Source of the DNA: Celeribacter arenosi
Lineage (GTDB): Bacteria > Pseudomonadota > Alphaproteobacteria > Rhodobacterales > Rhodobacteraceae
Length of the DNA: 64,000 nt
Direction of reading: 5' to 3'
Assembly (NCBI RefSeq): GCF_039539485.1
Contig: NZ_BAABDF010000007.1
Span: 682,001-746,000 of the forward strand
Shown: positions 14,808-24,596 of the stretch, piece by piece
How positions within the stretch are numbered: the first letter of the stretch is position 1
Layout: each line of letters opens with the position of its first letter
Notes under the pieces: generated by a model
Database searches by the model: none
Told to the model about the DNA's origin: nothing
What the model saw: only the letters and a program-made list of their open reading frames with translations
Translations under genes and position numbers: made by a program

Positions 14808-17300
14808 ATGCGTCGACCACCTGAAATCCGGATTCACCCAGAAAAACTTCGTAAAAACTCAACCCTGCTCGCCGGCGGCTTTGGCGCGTCTTTGGCCATG
14901 GCGTGTATGGCAACCCCTGGAACCGCCCAAGAATCAGGGCCGATAATCCTTCCGACCGTCGAGGTGGAAACCACGGCTGAGCCTGTTGCCCAACCCGCAG
15001 CGGAAACCGCACCTGCGCGCCCGCAGTCGACACCCGTGAGAGCGTCACAACCACGCGCAGCCGCACCCACAGTCTGTACGCCCGCATTGGCAGGGACGCC
15101 CGTGTGCGCCGAGCAGGAAGCAGCGGAACGCGAAGCTCTGCTGCGCGCCGAAGCACAGGCCCTCGCTGAAGCTAAAGCAGGGGCGGGCGGCAGCAGCTAT
15201 GTCGACCAGAACTCCCCGTTCAAGGCCAACACGCTGGCAAACAGCCGCATGCCCGGCCCGCTAAAAGACAATCCGCGTACCGTCACGGCCATTACCCAAG
15301 AGGTTCTGGAAACCACAGGAACCACCAGCGTGCGTGAACTGGCCCGCTCGACTCCGGGGATTTCGCTCGGCTTCGGCGAAGGCGGGAACTCCTTTGGCGA
15401 CAACATCTATATCCGCGGTTTCAAAGCGAACAACGACACCTACACAGATGGCATCCGCAGCCCCGGTACCGGCGTCGCCGAAACCTTCAACACCGAACAG
15501 GTTGAAGTGGCAAAAGGTCCTGCAGGGACTGTCGGTGGGCGCGGTACCACAGGTGGGGCGATCGATATCATCTCCAAGAGCCCACAGGATATCGATTTCA
15601 CCCGCACCGTGACCACAGTGACCGACGCGTCCACCGTGCGTCAGACAATCGACACCAACAAAGTCATCAATGACCGCCTCCAACTGCGGTTCAACGGGTT
15701 GATCCAGGATGGTGAAGTTGCGGGTCGCGATGTCCTCACGGATGACCGCAAAGGTGCCGCTCTGGCCGTGAAATACAAGGCGAACGGCGCGCTGACCCTC
15801 GAAGGGAACCTGAGCTTCACCAAGATCGAGCAGACACCCGATTGGGGCGTTCCCTATGTGAACAACGAAGATTTGGGTTTGGTTGGCCCCGTCACGGAAT
15901 TCGGCATCGACCGCGATACATTCTACGGGGTGCCCGGGCGTGATTTCCAAGTCGTTGAAGAAACAGTTGGCACAGCCAAGGCGACCTATGAATTTGCCAA
16001 CGGCATGGTCCTCACCAACACATTCCGCGCGTCACATTCGACCAACGACTATGTGCTGACGGCTCCGAGCCGCCTGATCGACAACGACTCCGCCAACCCC
16101 GAAGATTGGCAGGTCGGGCTTAGCTTTAAGAGCTGGAATCAGGAAACCGATGTTCTCGCCAACGTGCTGGAGTTGAGTGGCGACGCGCAGCTTGGCGGTG
16201 TGAAACACTCCTACGTACTCGGCTTTGCCGCATCGCGTGAGGATATCAAAAAGCTGAGCTACTCGAACCTGAGCAGTGAAGACTATCTGCCACCCGAAGG
16301 GCAGCGTGGCTGTACCGTTGATGCGATCGATCCAGATCCGATTGGCGAAGGATGTTGGGGGGGCGAGCAGCCAGAGCTCGGCACGGATGCCACAAACACC
16401 ACCGTTAAAACGACATCGATCTATGCGCTGGACACGATCACCCTGTCCGAGCAGTTGACAGTCAACGGCGGCGTGCGTGTGGATATGTATGACATCGAAC
16501 GTACCGGTGGCTCGGGTGAAGATGCCTATGCCCTGTCTCGCGATGACGTCATGGTGAACTGGAATCTGGGTGCCACCTATGCGCTCAATGATCGTCTGAA
16601 CGTCTATGCTGCTGCGGCAACCTCGACCAACCCTGCCGGTCAGGAACTGGAAGCGGGCGGTGGTTTCTACGGCGGCCTCGACACCAATGGTTCTGGCCTC
16701 GCGCCGGAAAAGAACACGTCGCTTGAAATCGGTGCGAAATATAGCTTCTCGCCCGATCTTCTGCTCACCGCGGCGCTCTATCAGACCACAAAGGATAATG
16801 CCCGCGAAGACTCCGGCCCCCGTGGTGCGACCGTCGCCTCTGATACGTTGAAATACCGTATCCAAGGTATCGAACTCGGTGTCGCAGGTAAGGTCAACGA
16901 ACGTCTGAGCCTGTTTGGTGGCGCCAACTTCATGAGCAGTGAAATTCTCGAAAGTGTGGACGGCGACAATGTTGGTCTGTCCGTGGCAAACGTTGCCCAC
17001 GAGCAGTTGAACATTCTGGCCACATATCAGTTGACGGACAAACTGATGGTGGGCGGTCGCGTCAACTATCAAGGCGCGATTGATCTGGGCAGCGTGGCCG
17101 CGAACGGGCGTTCCATTCCGGACTCACTGACCTTTGATGTCTTGGGTGAATACGAAGTCGCCGATAACGCCGTGCTGAAAATGGGCGTGACTAACGTCGC
17201 AGACACGATCGTCTATGACGCGGCTTATCGCTCGGGGACGCCGTTTACCTATGTCGCTCCCGGTCGCGAAGTTTCGCTCTCCCTGGAAATGAAGTTCTAA
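14808..17300 (+). CDS. fiu: TonB-dependent catecholate siderophore receptor (Fiu-like)
   Basis: An 830-residue outer-membrane receptor. It has a signal sequence (about residues 1-40 ending in GTAQ), a Pro/Ala-rich linker (45-110), a plug domain starting near SPFKANTLANSRMPGPLKD with NIYIRGFKANNDTYTDGIRSP, and a 22-strand barrel ending in the expected aromatic signature LSLEMKF. The plug motif and the piuC/ybiX-type gene next door point to the Fiu/PiuA subfamily, which imports monomeric catechol-iron complexes. The ATG at 14808 with GAGGGA upstream is preferred to a frame running 66 codons further back. Confidence 0.88.
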   Translation: MRRPPEIRIHPEKLRKNSTLLAGGFGASLAMACMATPGTAQESGPIILPTVEVETTAEPVAQPAAETAPARPQSTPVRASQPRAAAPTVCTPALAGTPVCAEQEAAEREALLRAEAQALAEAKAGAGGSSYVDQNSPFKANTLANSRMPGPLKDNPRTVTAITQEVLETTGTTSVRELARSTPGISLGFGEGGNSFGDNIYIRGFKANNDTYTDGIRSPGTGVAETFNTEQVEVAKGPAGTVGGRGTTGGAIDIISKSPQDIDFTRTVTTVTDASTVRQTIDTNKVINDRLQLRFNGLIQDGEVAGRDVLTDDRKGAALAVKYKANGALTLEGNLSFTKIEQTPDWGVPYVNNEDLGLVGPVTEFGIDRDTFYGVPGRDFQVVEETVGTAKATYEFANGMVLTNTFRASHSTNDYVLTAPSRLIDNDSANPEDWQVGLSFKSWNQETDVLANVLELSGDAQLGGVKHSYVLGFAASREDIKKLSYSNLSSEDYLPPEGQRGCTVDAIDPDPIGEGCWGGEQPELGTDATNTTVKTTSIYALDTITLSEQLTVNGGVRVDMYDIERTGGSGEDAYALSRDDVMVNWNLGATYALNDRLNVYAAAATSTNPAGQELEAGGGFYGGLDTNGSGLAPEKNTSLEIGAKYSFSPDLLLTAALYQTTKDNAREDSGPRGATVASDTLKYRIQGIELGVAGKVNERLSLFGGANFMSSEILESVDGDNVGLSVANVAHEQLNILATYQLTDKLMVGGRVNYQGAIDLGSVAANGRSIPDSLTFDVLGEYEVADNAVLKMGVTNVADTIVYDAAYRSGTPFTYVAPGREVSLSLEMKF

Positions 17301-17316
17301 CTCATCCCTGAAAAAC

Positions 17317-17340
17317 GCGAGCAGCTTAGCGGCTGCTCGC
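17317..17340 (+). terminator. Intercistronic hairpin between receptor and piuC
   Basis: GCGAGCAGC and GCTGCTCGC form a perfect 9-bp stem with a 6-base loop 16 bases after the receptor stop. No T-run follows, so it probably stabilises the receptor transcript or attenuates read-through into the lower-abundance downstream genes. Confidence 0.6.
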
Positions 17341-17359
17341 ACACTACCGAAGGTGTTCC

Positions 17360-18043
17360 ATGTTAATTACGATTCCCTCTATCCTGAGCAAAGATGACGT
17401 CAAACAAGTGCGCGCGCATCTTGATGCTGCTGACTGGGAGGACGGATCAACAACCGCCGGTCCCCAATCCCGTGAGGTCAAACGCAACCAACAGTTGCCA
17501 CCGACATCGGACACCGCCCAAACGCTGGGCAAATTCATTCTGCAAAAACTGACGGCCGACCCGCTGTTTCTTTCGGCGGCCCTGCCTGCGCGCATACTGC
17601 CGCCCATGTTCAACAAATACGAACATGCGGAAACCTTTGGCCGCCACATAGATAATGCCTTTCGGGTCAATCCGCTGACGCAGGAACGGCTGCGCACCGA
17701 CCTGTCGATGACCCTGTTCCTGAGCGAGCCCGAAGACTACGAGGGCGGTGAGCTTTTGGTCGAAGATCACTACGGAATGCAAACGGTGAAGTTGCCGGCG
17801 GGGGACATGATCCTCTATCCGGCGACGAGCCTTCATGAGGTCACCCCCGTGACCAGTGGCGCTCGGGTGTCTTCCTTTTTCTGGCTGCAAAGCATGATCA
17901 GGTCTGATGCGCACCGCACGATCCTGTTCGATCTGGACCAATCCATTCAGTCGCTGAGTAGCTCCATCGGTGCCAACGATCCAGAAACGGTTCGTCTAAC
18001 CGGCATCTACCACAACCTTATCCGCACATGGGCCGAGATCTAA
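17360..18043 (+). CDS. piuC: Fe(II)/2-oxoglutarate-dependent PKHD-type hydroxylase PiuC/YbiX
   Basis: A 227-residue cytoplasmic dioxygenase of normal PiuC length. The iron facial triad is visible as His96 and Asp98 in RHIDNAF and His159 in LHEVTPV, and the 2-oxoglutarate-binding Arg lies in GARVSSFFWLQS. The family is linked to catecholate receptors (Fiu-YbiX in E. coli, PiuA-PiuC in Pseudomonas), as here, and is thought to modify the imported siderophore. It is followed after 2 bases by exbB. Confidence 0.93.
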   Translation: MLITIPSILSKDDVKQVRAHLDAADWEDGSTTAGPQSREVKRNQQLPPTSDTAQTLGKFILQKLTADPLFLSAALPARILPPMFNKYEHAETFGRHIDNAFRVNPLTQERLRTDLSMTLFLSEPEDYEGGELLVEDHYGMQTVKLPAGDMILYPATSLHEVTPVTSGARVSSFFWLQSMIRSDAHRTILFDLDQSIQSLSSSIGANDPETVRLTGIYHNLIRTWAEI

Positions 18044-18045
18044 CT

Positions 18046-18882
18046 ATGAAGTTCGCACCAATTTTCGTTGCCGCCCTCGCGAGTGTCGCGGCAGTCGCGC
18101 CTGCTGGCGCTCTTGATCTGGAAACGATCACAACGCTTTTCGAGCAGGCCGAACATGACGAGATGTCGCCGCTTGGCATGTTCATGGCGGCGGACTGGGT
18201 CGTCAAAAGCGTGATGCTCTCGCTGCTGACCGCCTCGGTCGCAGTCTGGGTCATCTTCGCGGCGCGGATTCTGATCCTGAGGTGGGAACGAGGGTCCCTG
18301 CGCAGGCGCTATCGGGATCTGGATCGGGCTGGTTCGCTCCACGCTGTCAGTGCGCGCTTCGAGAAGAAAAAGGGCGTCGTGGGACAGATGGTGCGCGCTG
18401 CTCTTCGTGAACGCGCTGCCTCCGGCCAAGGGGCCGAGGCAAAGGCGGGCATTAAAGAGCGTGTGGGGTCCGAGATTGCCCGCATCGAGGCCGGCGCCGC
18501 CAGACGCATGGGCTTTGGCGCCGGTGTTTTGGCAAACGTTGGGTCAACGGCACCCTTCGTGGGATTGTTCGGCACCGTTTGGGGCATCATGAACAGCTTT
18601 ATCTCCATCTCGGAAAGCAACACGACCAACTTGGCAATTGTCGCCCCCGGCATCGCCGAAGCTTTGTTGGCCACGGCCATTGGCCTCGTCGCCGCCATTC
18701 CCGCCGTGATTTTCTACAACATTCTCGCGCGCGCTCTGGGTGGCTACAAAGTGATGTTGGCGGATGCCGGTGCGCTGGTCGAACGGACCCTGTCGCGCGA
18801 TCTGGACCTGTCCACGCAGAATGACGGGGCAGCACATTCTGAATTCAGGCTGGAAACCGTTCCCGCCTCGGCAGCGGAGTAG
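18046..18882 (+). CDS. exbB: TonB-system proton channel subunit ExbB (MotA/TolQ/ExbB family)
   Basis: A 278-residue inner-membrane protein with a cleavable-looking signal peptide (MKFAPIFVAALASVAAV...), a periplasmic segment, TM1 near residues 55-80, a cytoplasmic loop rich in Arg, Ala and Lys, and the conserved block ANVGSTAPFVGLFGTVWGIMNSF leading to TM2 and TM3. ExbB forms the pentameric scaffold that uses proton motive force to energise TonB. The ATG at 18046 directly follows the piuC stop, so translation is probably coupled. Confidence 0.93.
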   Translation: MKFAPIFVAALASVAAVAPAGALDLETITTLFEQAEHDEMSPLGMFMAADWVVKSVMLSLLTASVAVWVIFAARILILRWERGSLRRRYRDLDRAGSLHAVSARFEKKKGVVGQMVRAALRERAASGQGAEAKAGIKERVGSEIARIEAGAARRMGFGAGVLANVGSTAPFVGLFGTVWGIMNSFISISESNTTNLAIVAPGIAEALLATAIGLVAAIPAVIFYNILARALGGYKVMLADAGALVERTLSRDLDLSTQNDGAAHSEFRLETVPASAAE

Positions 18883-18887
18883 GCGAC

Positions 18888-19355
18888 GTGGGTGCGCGGC
18901 TTCGCGGTGATGACGATGGCGATCTCAGCGAAAACAGCGAGATCAACGTCACCCCCTTCATCGATGTGATGTTGGTCCTGCTGATCATTTTCATGATCGC
19001 GGCACCTCTGTCGACCGTCGACATTCCCGTGGAGTTGCCGGTGGCCGTCGCGGCCCCGCCAGAACGGTCGAGCGATCCGGTGTTCATCACGATCACCGAT
19101 AGTCTCGACCTGTCGGTGGGCGAAATCGGGACCACGCACGAAAGGCTCAATCTCGAAGTCGGCATCGCCACAATGCAACGACGCGACACGCGCATTTACA
19201 TCCGCGCGGACAAATCGGTGCCCTATGGCGAATTCATACGGGTCATGAACATCCTGCGCGCCGATGGGTTTCTCAAGGTCGGTCTGGTCGGCCTCGACGA
19301 GAGCGGGGCAGAGGGTGGAGATGGCGCCCTGACAAATGCGGTCAACGACCAATGA
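18888..19355 (+). CDS. exbD: TonB-system subunit ExbD
   Basis: A 155-residue protein with a single N-terminal transmembrane helix. The motif EINVTPFIDVMLVLLIIFMI contains the membrane Asp that carries protons, and a periplasmic domain follows. It has a GTG start at 18888, five bases after exbB. The end overlaps tonB by four bases (ATGA). Confidence 0.95.
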   Translation: MGARLRGDDDGDLSENSEINVTPFIDVMLVLLIIFMIAAPLSTVDIPVELPVAVAAPPERSSDPVFITITDSLDLSVGEIGTTHERLNLEVGIATMQRRDTRIYIRADKSVPYGEFIRVMNILRADGFLKVGLVGLDESGAEGGDGALTNAVNDQ

Positions 19356-20197
19356 GCCTGACCTACACATCCCGCCGCGTGATGCCGCTCTTCTGGTGCG
19401 CCGCGATTGTTTTGAGCGGTGCCGTTCATGCCGGTGTGCCTGCTCTCATTCTCGGCCATGTCTCCAACGTGGAGCCTGTTGACCCACAGCCCGAGGGCAT
19501 TACGGGCGCGATGATGTTTGATCTGTCGGATTTCATCGCGGCCCCCTCGGCTTTTGCAGAAGACTCCATCGCCCAGGACGAAGCCCAAGAGGCGCCAACA
19601 GTGACCGAGAGCCCCGAGGTCCTCGAGGCTGCGAAGGCCGCCGATCAGCCTATGCTCAGTCAAATCCCCTATGAAGTTGATGACGATAGTCTGAAGTTCG
19701 GCGTGGCCGCACCGGAACCGGAGGCGGAGACGGAGGAGGTTGCCGAAGAAATCGCGACAGAGCAGGACCCCGATCAGGTTGATGTGGAAAGTCAGGTCGG
19801 GGCGGAAGACCGCATAGCCTCCGAGCAGTCCTTTGCTGGCGTTGAGGCAGAGACCGTGGCCGACACCGCCAAAGCCGACAGCGAAGGATTGACTGCCGAG
19901 CAGACCGAAGAAATCCGCGACTGGCAAAAGAGCATTGTTCTGTTGATCAGCGGCGCCAAAACCTATCCGGCAAAAGCGCGCAGCGACGGGATAGAAGGGG
20001 AGGTGCAGATCAAGTTCACACTCGATCGCTATGGCGCTCTGTTGTCGACCGAGGTGGCACAATCCTCCGGATCGGAAATCCTCGATCGTGCGGCGGTGCA
20101 GACGGTGGAAAAGCTGGAGAAAATGCCGACGCCGCCCAATTACCTCAACGGCGACCAGTTCACGTTGATCATCCCGCTGCGCTACAGTTTCAGGTGA
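19352..20197 (+). CDS. tonB: Energy transducer TonB
   Basis: A 281-residue protein with one N-terminal membrane anchor (about residues 12-33). A long acidic linker rich in Glu, Ala and Pro replaces the usual Pro-Lys region. The C-terminal TonB domain has YPAKARSDGIEGEVQIKFTL and ends in LIIPLRYSFR. It couples ExbBD to outer-membrane receptors such as the Fiu-like protein of the same operon. The last 16 bases overlap the end of the convergent oxidase gene. Confidence 0.9.
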   Translation: MSLTYTSRRVMPLFWCAAIVLSGAVHAGVPALILGHVSNVEPVDPQPEGITGAMMFDLSDFIAAPSAFAEDSIAQDEAQEAPTVTESPEVLEAAKAADQPMLSQIPYEVDDDSLKFGVAAPEPEAETEEVAEEIATEQDPDQVDVESQVGAEDRIASEQSFAGVEAETVADTAKADSEGLTAEQTEEIRDWQKSIVLLISGAKTYPAKARSDGIEGEVQIKFTLDRYGALLSTEVAQSSGSEILDRAAVQTVEKLEKMPTPPNYLNGDQFTLIIPLRYSFR

Positions 20198-21270
20198 ACC
20201 ATATCGCGGCGGATGTCGTCGATCGTCGCGCACCCACTCAGGAGCATGGCTACTTCGAATTCGTCACGCAGCAGCCGCAGCACGTGGCTGACGCCCAGAT
20301 CGCCCGCGACCGCGAGACCGCACACGATAGGACGGCCGATCAAGACAGCCTTGGCCCCCATCGCGAGCGCGACAAAGATGTCGACACCGCGCCGGATGCC
20401 ACCATCCATCAGCACGGGATAGTCCGGCCCAACCTTTTCGACAATCGCCGGTAGCACGTCGAGCGTGGCAGGCGCGCGATCCAATACGCGGCCCCCGTGG
20501 TTGGACACGACTACCCCCGCCGCCCCGATGGATTGTGCGCGGGCGGCGTCATCTGGATGCAGGATGCCTTTTAGCAAAACAGGCACCTGCACCTGCGCGA
20601 TCAACCACGCGACATCATCCCACGTGGGCAGGGTGTGCGCTATGCGGTCGAAGACGATGGATTGGGTCCCTTCGAGCGGGGCAAAACGGGGCCGCGAAAA
20701 CCGCGCCAGATTGACCGCGCTCACGTCATGGGGCAATTCGAACCCGGCCTCTATTTCCCGGTCGCGCACGCCCTGCACCGGCGCATCAACGGTCAGGACG
20801 AGCGTTCCAAAACCTGCAGCCACGGCCATTTGAGCGAGTTCGATCGTGGTCTGCCTGCTGCCCATCCAATAGAGTTGGAACCAATCACAGTCGTCTCCGG
20901 CAGAGCGCACTGTGTTGATGTCGACGCTGCTTTGCGCGCTCAGGATCATCTTGATCGATTGTGCCTGTGACCCGGTGGCGGTTGCAACCTCGCCTGCGGC
21001 GTCCAGCAATCGGTGATAGGCGAAGGGCGCGATGAGGAAAGGCGATGCGAGTCTTTGCCCCAAAAGATGTGTCTCTGTGGAGCCGCCGCCTAGATCGCGC
21101 AGCATCCGCGGCGTAATCGACACATGATCAAAAGCTGACTCATTCGCCGACATCGTCCTACCATCGCCCGCACCAGCCAGAAAATAGGCGCGGTTCTGTG
21201 GGCTCATGCTCTCGCGAGCGCGGTCGTAATATTCATTCAACGTGCGCGGGAGCTGAATTTGTTCAGGCAA
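20182..21270 (-). CDS. FMN-dependent alpha-hydroxy-acid oxidase/dehydrogenase
   Basis: A 362-residue TIM-barrel flavoprotein of the L-lactate dehydrogenase/glycolate oxidase family. Visible motifs are SNHGGRVLD (catalytic His and Arg), DGGIRRGVDIFVALAMGA (FMN phosphate binding), IGRP and the Tyr-containing FQLYW. The N-terminus RTLNEYYDRARESM is typical of the family. Lactate, glycolate or a related 2-hydroxy acid could be the substrate; the sequence does not decide. It stands alone and converges on tonB. Confidence 0.9.
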   Translation of the reverse strand: MPEQIQLPRTLNEYYDRARESMSPQNRAYFLAGAGDGRTMSANESAFDHVSITPRMLRDLGGGSTETHLLGQRLASPFLIAPFAYHRLLDAAGEVATATGSQAQSIKMILSAQSSVDINTVRSAGDDCDWFQLYWMGSRQTTIELAQMAVAAGFGTLVLTVDAPVQGVRDREIEAGFELPHDVSAVNLARFSRPRFAPLEGTQSIVFDRIAHTLPTWDDVAWLIAQVQVPVLLKGILHPDDAARAQSIGAAGVVVSNHGGRVLDRAPATLDVLPAIVEKVGPDYPVLMDGGIRRGVDIFVALAMGAKAVLIGRPIVCGLAVAGDLGVSHVLRLLRDEFEVAMLLSGCATIDDIRRDMVHLKL

Positions 21271-21515
21271 GGTTCAATCCAATTGACTGTGTGCAAATGC
21301 CGAAACGACCTCGGCAATCATTGGTGCTGGCTTATATCAATTCGGCTGAGCATTCTTAGCGCATTCGAATGATGGGGCAAAGCCGCAGTCGGCCTGAAAC
21401 CGGTCTCCGCTATGGCCGGCAGTAAAGGCAGTCGGGAAAACTCCCGTTCGATAGCTCCGGCATCTGCGCGCGGCGTTTCATCTAACACAAACTGCGGAGT
21501 AGGGGCCTCGAAAAG

Positions 21516-23012
21516 TTAGCTCTTGGCATGCGTCAATGTCGCGGCAATCGCAGCTTTCCATGCCGCGTATTTACGGTCGCGTGTTTGAGGTGTCATGGAG
21601 GGCGAGAACTGTCTGTCTCTTCGCCACGCAGCCGCTGCACCCGTCTGGTCGGGGTACATGCCAACGGCACTCCCCGCGAGCCACGCCGCCCCAAGTGCGG
21701 TCGTCTCGAGGGACTTTGGCCGATCAATTGGCGCATCGGTGATGTCAGAGACGAATTGCATCGCCCATTGCGACGCGCTCAGCCCGCCGTCCACGCGCAG
21801 CATGGCCTTTTCGGGGTGCTCTCCCATGTCTTTGTACATGGCTTCCAACAGGTCGCGGGTCTGATAGCCGACGCTCTCCAAAGCGGCGCGTGCGAAGTCT
21901 TCGGGGCCACTATTGCGGGTCAATCCATAGATCGCGCCAAGCGCCTCTGGTTCCCAATAGGGGGCCCCCAAACCGGTGAAGGCAGGCACCAGAATAATGG
22001 GTTGATCGGCATCCGACTGTTCGGCCATTTCCTGCGTCGCGGCGGCGTCGGGAATGATTTTCAGCCCGTCACGCAGCCACTGCACGGCCGCGCCCGCCAC
22101 AAAAATCGACCCCTCCAACGCATAGGTCACTTTGCCATCCAACTGGTAGGCGATCGTCGTGAGCAAGCCGTGCTCCGATGCAACGGGCGTATCCCCGGTG
22201 TTCAAAAGTGCAAAACACCCTGTGCCATAGGTGGCCTTGAGCATGCCGGTCTCGAAACAGGCCTGTCCTATGGTCGCTGCCTGTTGGTCGCCGGCAACGC
22301 CGCGGATGGGGACCCGTGCACCCAACAGATCACTCTGCGTCTCGCCAAAGTCGGCGGCGCAATCCAATACCTCGGGCAGCATGTTCTGCGGGATGTCGAG
22401 AACCGCGCAAATATCTGCGCTCCAGTCCCTCGCGTGAATGTCATAGAGCATTGTGCGCGCCGCATTCGTGGCGTCGGTCACGTGACGCGCACCTCCGGTC
22501 AGCTTCCAGATCAGATAACTATCCACAGTGCCAAACAACAACTCGCCCGCCTGCGCACGCGCACGTGCGTCGGGGACATTGTCGAGAAGCCATTTGACCT
22601 TGGTCGCCGAAAAATACGGATCCAGCAGCAGGCCGGTTCGCGAGCGCACGAGGTCTTCGTGCCCGTCCGATTTGAGTTTGTGGCAGAGGTCGGCGGTTCG
22701 CCTGTCCTGCCAGACGATCGCATTGTGGATCGGCTCGCCCGTCGTGCGGTCCCAGATCAGGGTCGTTTCGCGTTGGTTGGTGATCCCGATCGCGTTGATA
22801 TCGGATGCCGAAATCCCCGCACGTTTCAGGGCCTCACGGCAGGTCGTCAACGTTGTGGTCCATAGGTCGTCGGGACGGTGTTCGACCCAACCGGGTTTTG
22901 GAAAATGCTGGGGGAACTCTTCCTGTGCGATGGTGACGACAGTCATATCTTCGTCGAAAACCACCGCGCGTGAGGATGTTGTGCCTTGGTCAATTGCCAG
23001 AATATATCCCAT
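21516..23012 (-). CDS. glpK: Glycerol kinase
   Basis: A 498-residue FGGY-family kinase converting glycerol to glycerol 3-phosphate. The N-terminus YILAIDQGTTSSRAVVF is the phosphate-1 ATPase motif. ITNQRETTLIWDRTTGEP and the active-site Asp in FTGLGAPYWEPEALGAIYGLTR mark it as GlpK. It is last in the operon iclR, ABC ATPase, glpD, glpK, with 11 bases to glpD. Its position with a galactoside system suggests that it handles glycerol released from galactosylglycerol. Confidence 0.96.
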   Translation of the reverse strand: MGYILAIDQGTTSSRAVVFDEDMTVVTIAQEEFPQHFPKPGWVEHRPDDLWTTTLTTCREALKRAGISASDINAIGITNQRETTLIWDRTTGEPIHNAIVWQDRRTADLCHKLKSDGHEDLVRSRTGLLLDPYFSATKVKWLLDNVPDARARAQAGELLFGTVDSYLIWKLTGGARHVTDATNAARTMLYDIHARDWSADICAVLDIPQNMLPEVLDCAADFGETQSDLLGARVPIRGVAGDQQAATIGQACFETGMLKATYGTGCFALLNTGDTPVASEHGLLTTIAYQLDGKVTYALEGSIFVAGAAVQWLRDGLKIIPDAAATQEMAEQSDADQPIILVPAFTGLGAPYWEPEALGAIYGLTRNSGPEDFARAALESVGYQTRDLLEAMYKDMGEHPEKAMLRVDGGLSASQWAMQFVSDITDAPIDRPKSLETTALGAAWLAGSAVGMYPDQTGAAAAWRRDRQFSPSMTPQTRDRKYAAWKAAIAATLTHAKS

Positions 23013-23023
23013 GTGATGCCTTT

Positions 23024-24580
23024 CTACGATGCCGCGCGTGCCTGCATCCAAGCGTCCAGAATGCCGACCTGTTCAGAGCTCAGACGCAGTCCGAGTTTGC
23101 TTCGCCGCCAAATGATGTCGTCCGCCGTCAGCGCGTATTCATTGTCCATGAGCCACGCGACCTCTGCGCCAGTGAGGGTCGCACCAAAGTCGGGGCCCCA
23201 ATCATCGACGTTCAAAATCGTCCATGCATCGCGGCCATAGGCGCGGATCATGCGACGGGCCCAGCGGTTGCCGAGGGCAGGGTGGTCACGTTTGAGTTTC
23301 GCAATCAGGCCGTCGACCCCGTCCACCGGAAAATCTCCGCCCGGCAGCGGCACGCCGGCGGTCCAGTCCTTGACCGTCACCGGCAGATGATCCGCGATTT
23401 TGGCCAGCGCGCTTTCGGCCAATCGTCGGTAGGTGGTGATCTTTCCACCGAACACATTCAAAACCGGTGCGCCGCCGTCTGTGTTCACCGTCAGCGTGTA
23501 GTCGCGCGTTGCTGCGGACGCACTATCCGCGCCGTCGTCAAAAAGTGGTCGAACGCCTGAATAGGTCCAGACAATCTGATCGCGGGTGAGGGGCGTTGAA
23601 AAATACTGCGATGCAAAGTGACACAGGTAATCCTGCTCCGCTTCGGTGCAGACCGGCGCGACATCCGGATCGGCATGGTCCTGATCCGTTGTGCCGATGA
23701 GCGTGAAATCCTGTTCGTAGGGGATGGCGAAAATGATGCGCCCGTCCGTCCCTTGGAAGAAGTAGCATTTATCGTGCTCATATAGTTTTGGCACAACGAT
23801 ATGGCTGCCACGGACCAAACGCACGGTCTGGGTCGAGTTGACGCCCATGACCTCGCGGATGTTCTGCCCGACCCACGGGCCGCCCGCATTGACCAACATG
23901 CGTGCATGCACGTCGTGTGTTTCGCCTGTGTTGATGTCGCGAATTGTCACCACCCAATGGTCGGCGTGACGGTGCGCCTGTGTGACCTCTGTGCGGGTCA
24001 TGATCCGGGCGCCACGCGCCTGAGCATCACGCGCATTCAGCACCACGAGGCGAGAGTCCTCAACCCAGCAATCCGAGTATTCATAGGCCTTTTTGAACTT
24101 CGGGTTCAGCGGCGCACCTTCGTCAGACGTGCTCAGATCGAGCGTGCGCGTGGCGGGCAAAATTTTGCGCCCCCCCAGATGGTCGTACAAAAACAGCCCC
24201 ATCCGGATCAGCCAATCCGGCCTGCGCCCCTTCATCCATGGCATGACCAACCCGAGCAGGCGCGACGTCGGGGTTGCCCCGTCAAAACGCATATACTTGT
24301 GGACCGGCAACACGAACCGCATGGGCCAACTGATATGGGGCATGGCGCGCAACAGCGTTTCGCGTTCAATCAGGGCTTCGCGAACCAGACGCACCTCGAA
24401 GTATTCCAGATACCGCAGCCCGCCATGAAAGAGCTTGGTAGAGGCAGAGGAGGTCGCTTGCGCCAGATCACCACGTTCGGCGAGGGTCACGGTTAGTCCG
24501 CGCCCCGCCGCGTCGCGGGCAATCCCGCAGCCGTTGATGCCGCCGCCGATCACGAATAGATCGACCAATTCATGTTTCAT
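23024..24580 (-). CDS. glpD: Aerobic glycerol-3-phosphate dehydrogenase
   Basis: A 518-residue membrane-associated flavoprotein oxidising glycerol 3-phosphate to dihydroxyacetone phosphate with quinone as acceptor. The FAD dinucleotide fold is DLFVIGGGINGCGIARDAAGRG at the N-terminus, followed by SSASTKLFHGGLRYLEYFEVRLV, the GlpD signature, and the C-terminal helical domain. The ATG at 24580 is chosen because the FAD motif begins eight residues later. It is 11 bases from glpK and 16 from the ATPase gene. Confidence 0.96.
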   Translation of the reverse strand: MKHELVDLFVIGGGINGCGIARDAAGRGLTVTLAERGDLAQATSSASTKLFHGGLRYLEYFEVRLVREALIERETLLRAMPHISWPMRFVLPVHKYMRFDGATPTSRLLGLVMPWMKGRRPDWLIRMGLFLYDHLGGRKILPATRTLDLSTSDEGAPLNPKFKKAYEYSDCWVEDSRLVVLNARDAQARGARIMTRTEVTQAHRHADHWVVTIRDINTGETHDVHARMLVNAGGPWVGQNIREVMGVNSTQTVRLVRGSHIVVPKLYEHDKCYFFQGTDGRIIFAIPYEQDFTLIGTTDQDHADPDVAPVCTEAEQDYLCHFASQYFSTPLTRDQIVWTYSGVRPLFDDGADSASAATRDYTLTVNTDGGAPVLNVFGGKITTYRRLAESALAKIADHLPVTVKDWTAGVPLPGGDFPVDGVDGLIAKLKRDHPALGNRWARRMIRAYGRDAWTILNVDDWGPDFGATLTGAEVAWLMDNEYALTADDIIWRRSKLGLRLSSEQVGILDAWMQARAAS

Positions 24581-24596
24581 AGTTGTCCCGTCTTTC

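Noticed and set aside
21528..22865. Long plus-strand frame opposite glpK
   Set aside because: It is an antisense shadow; glpK has clear motifs on the minus strand.
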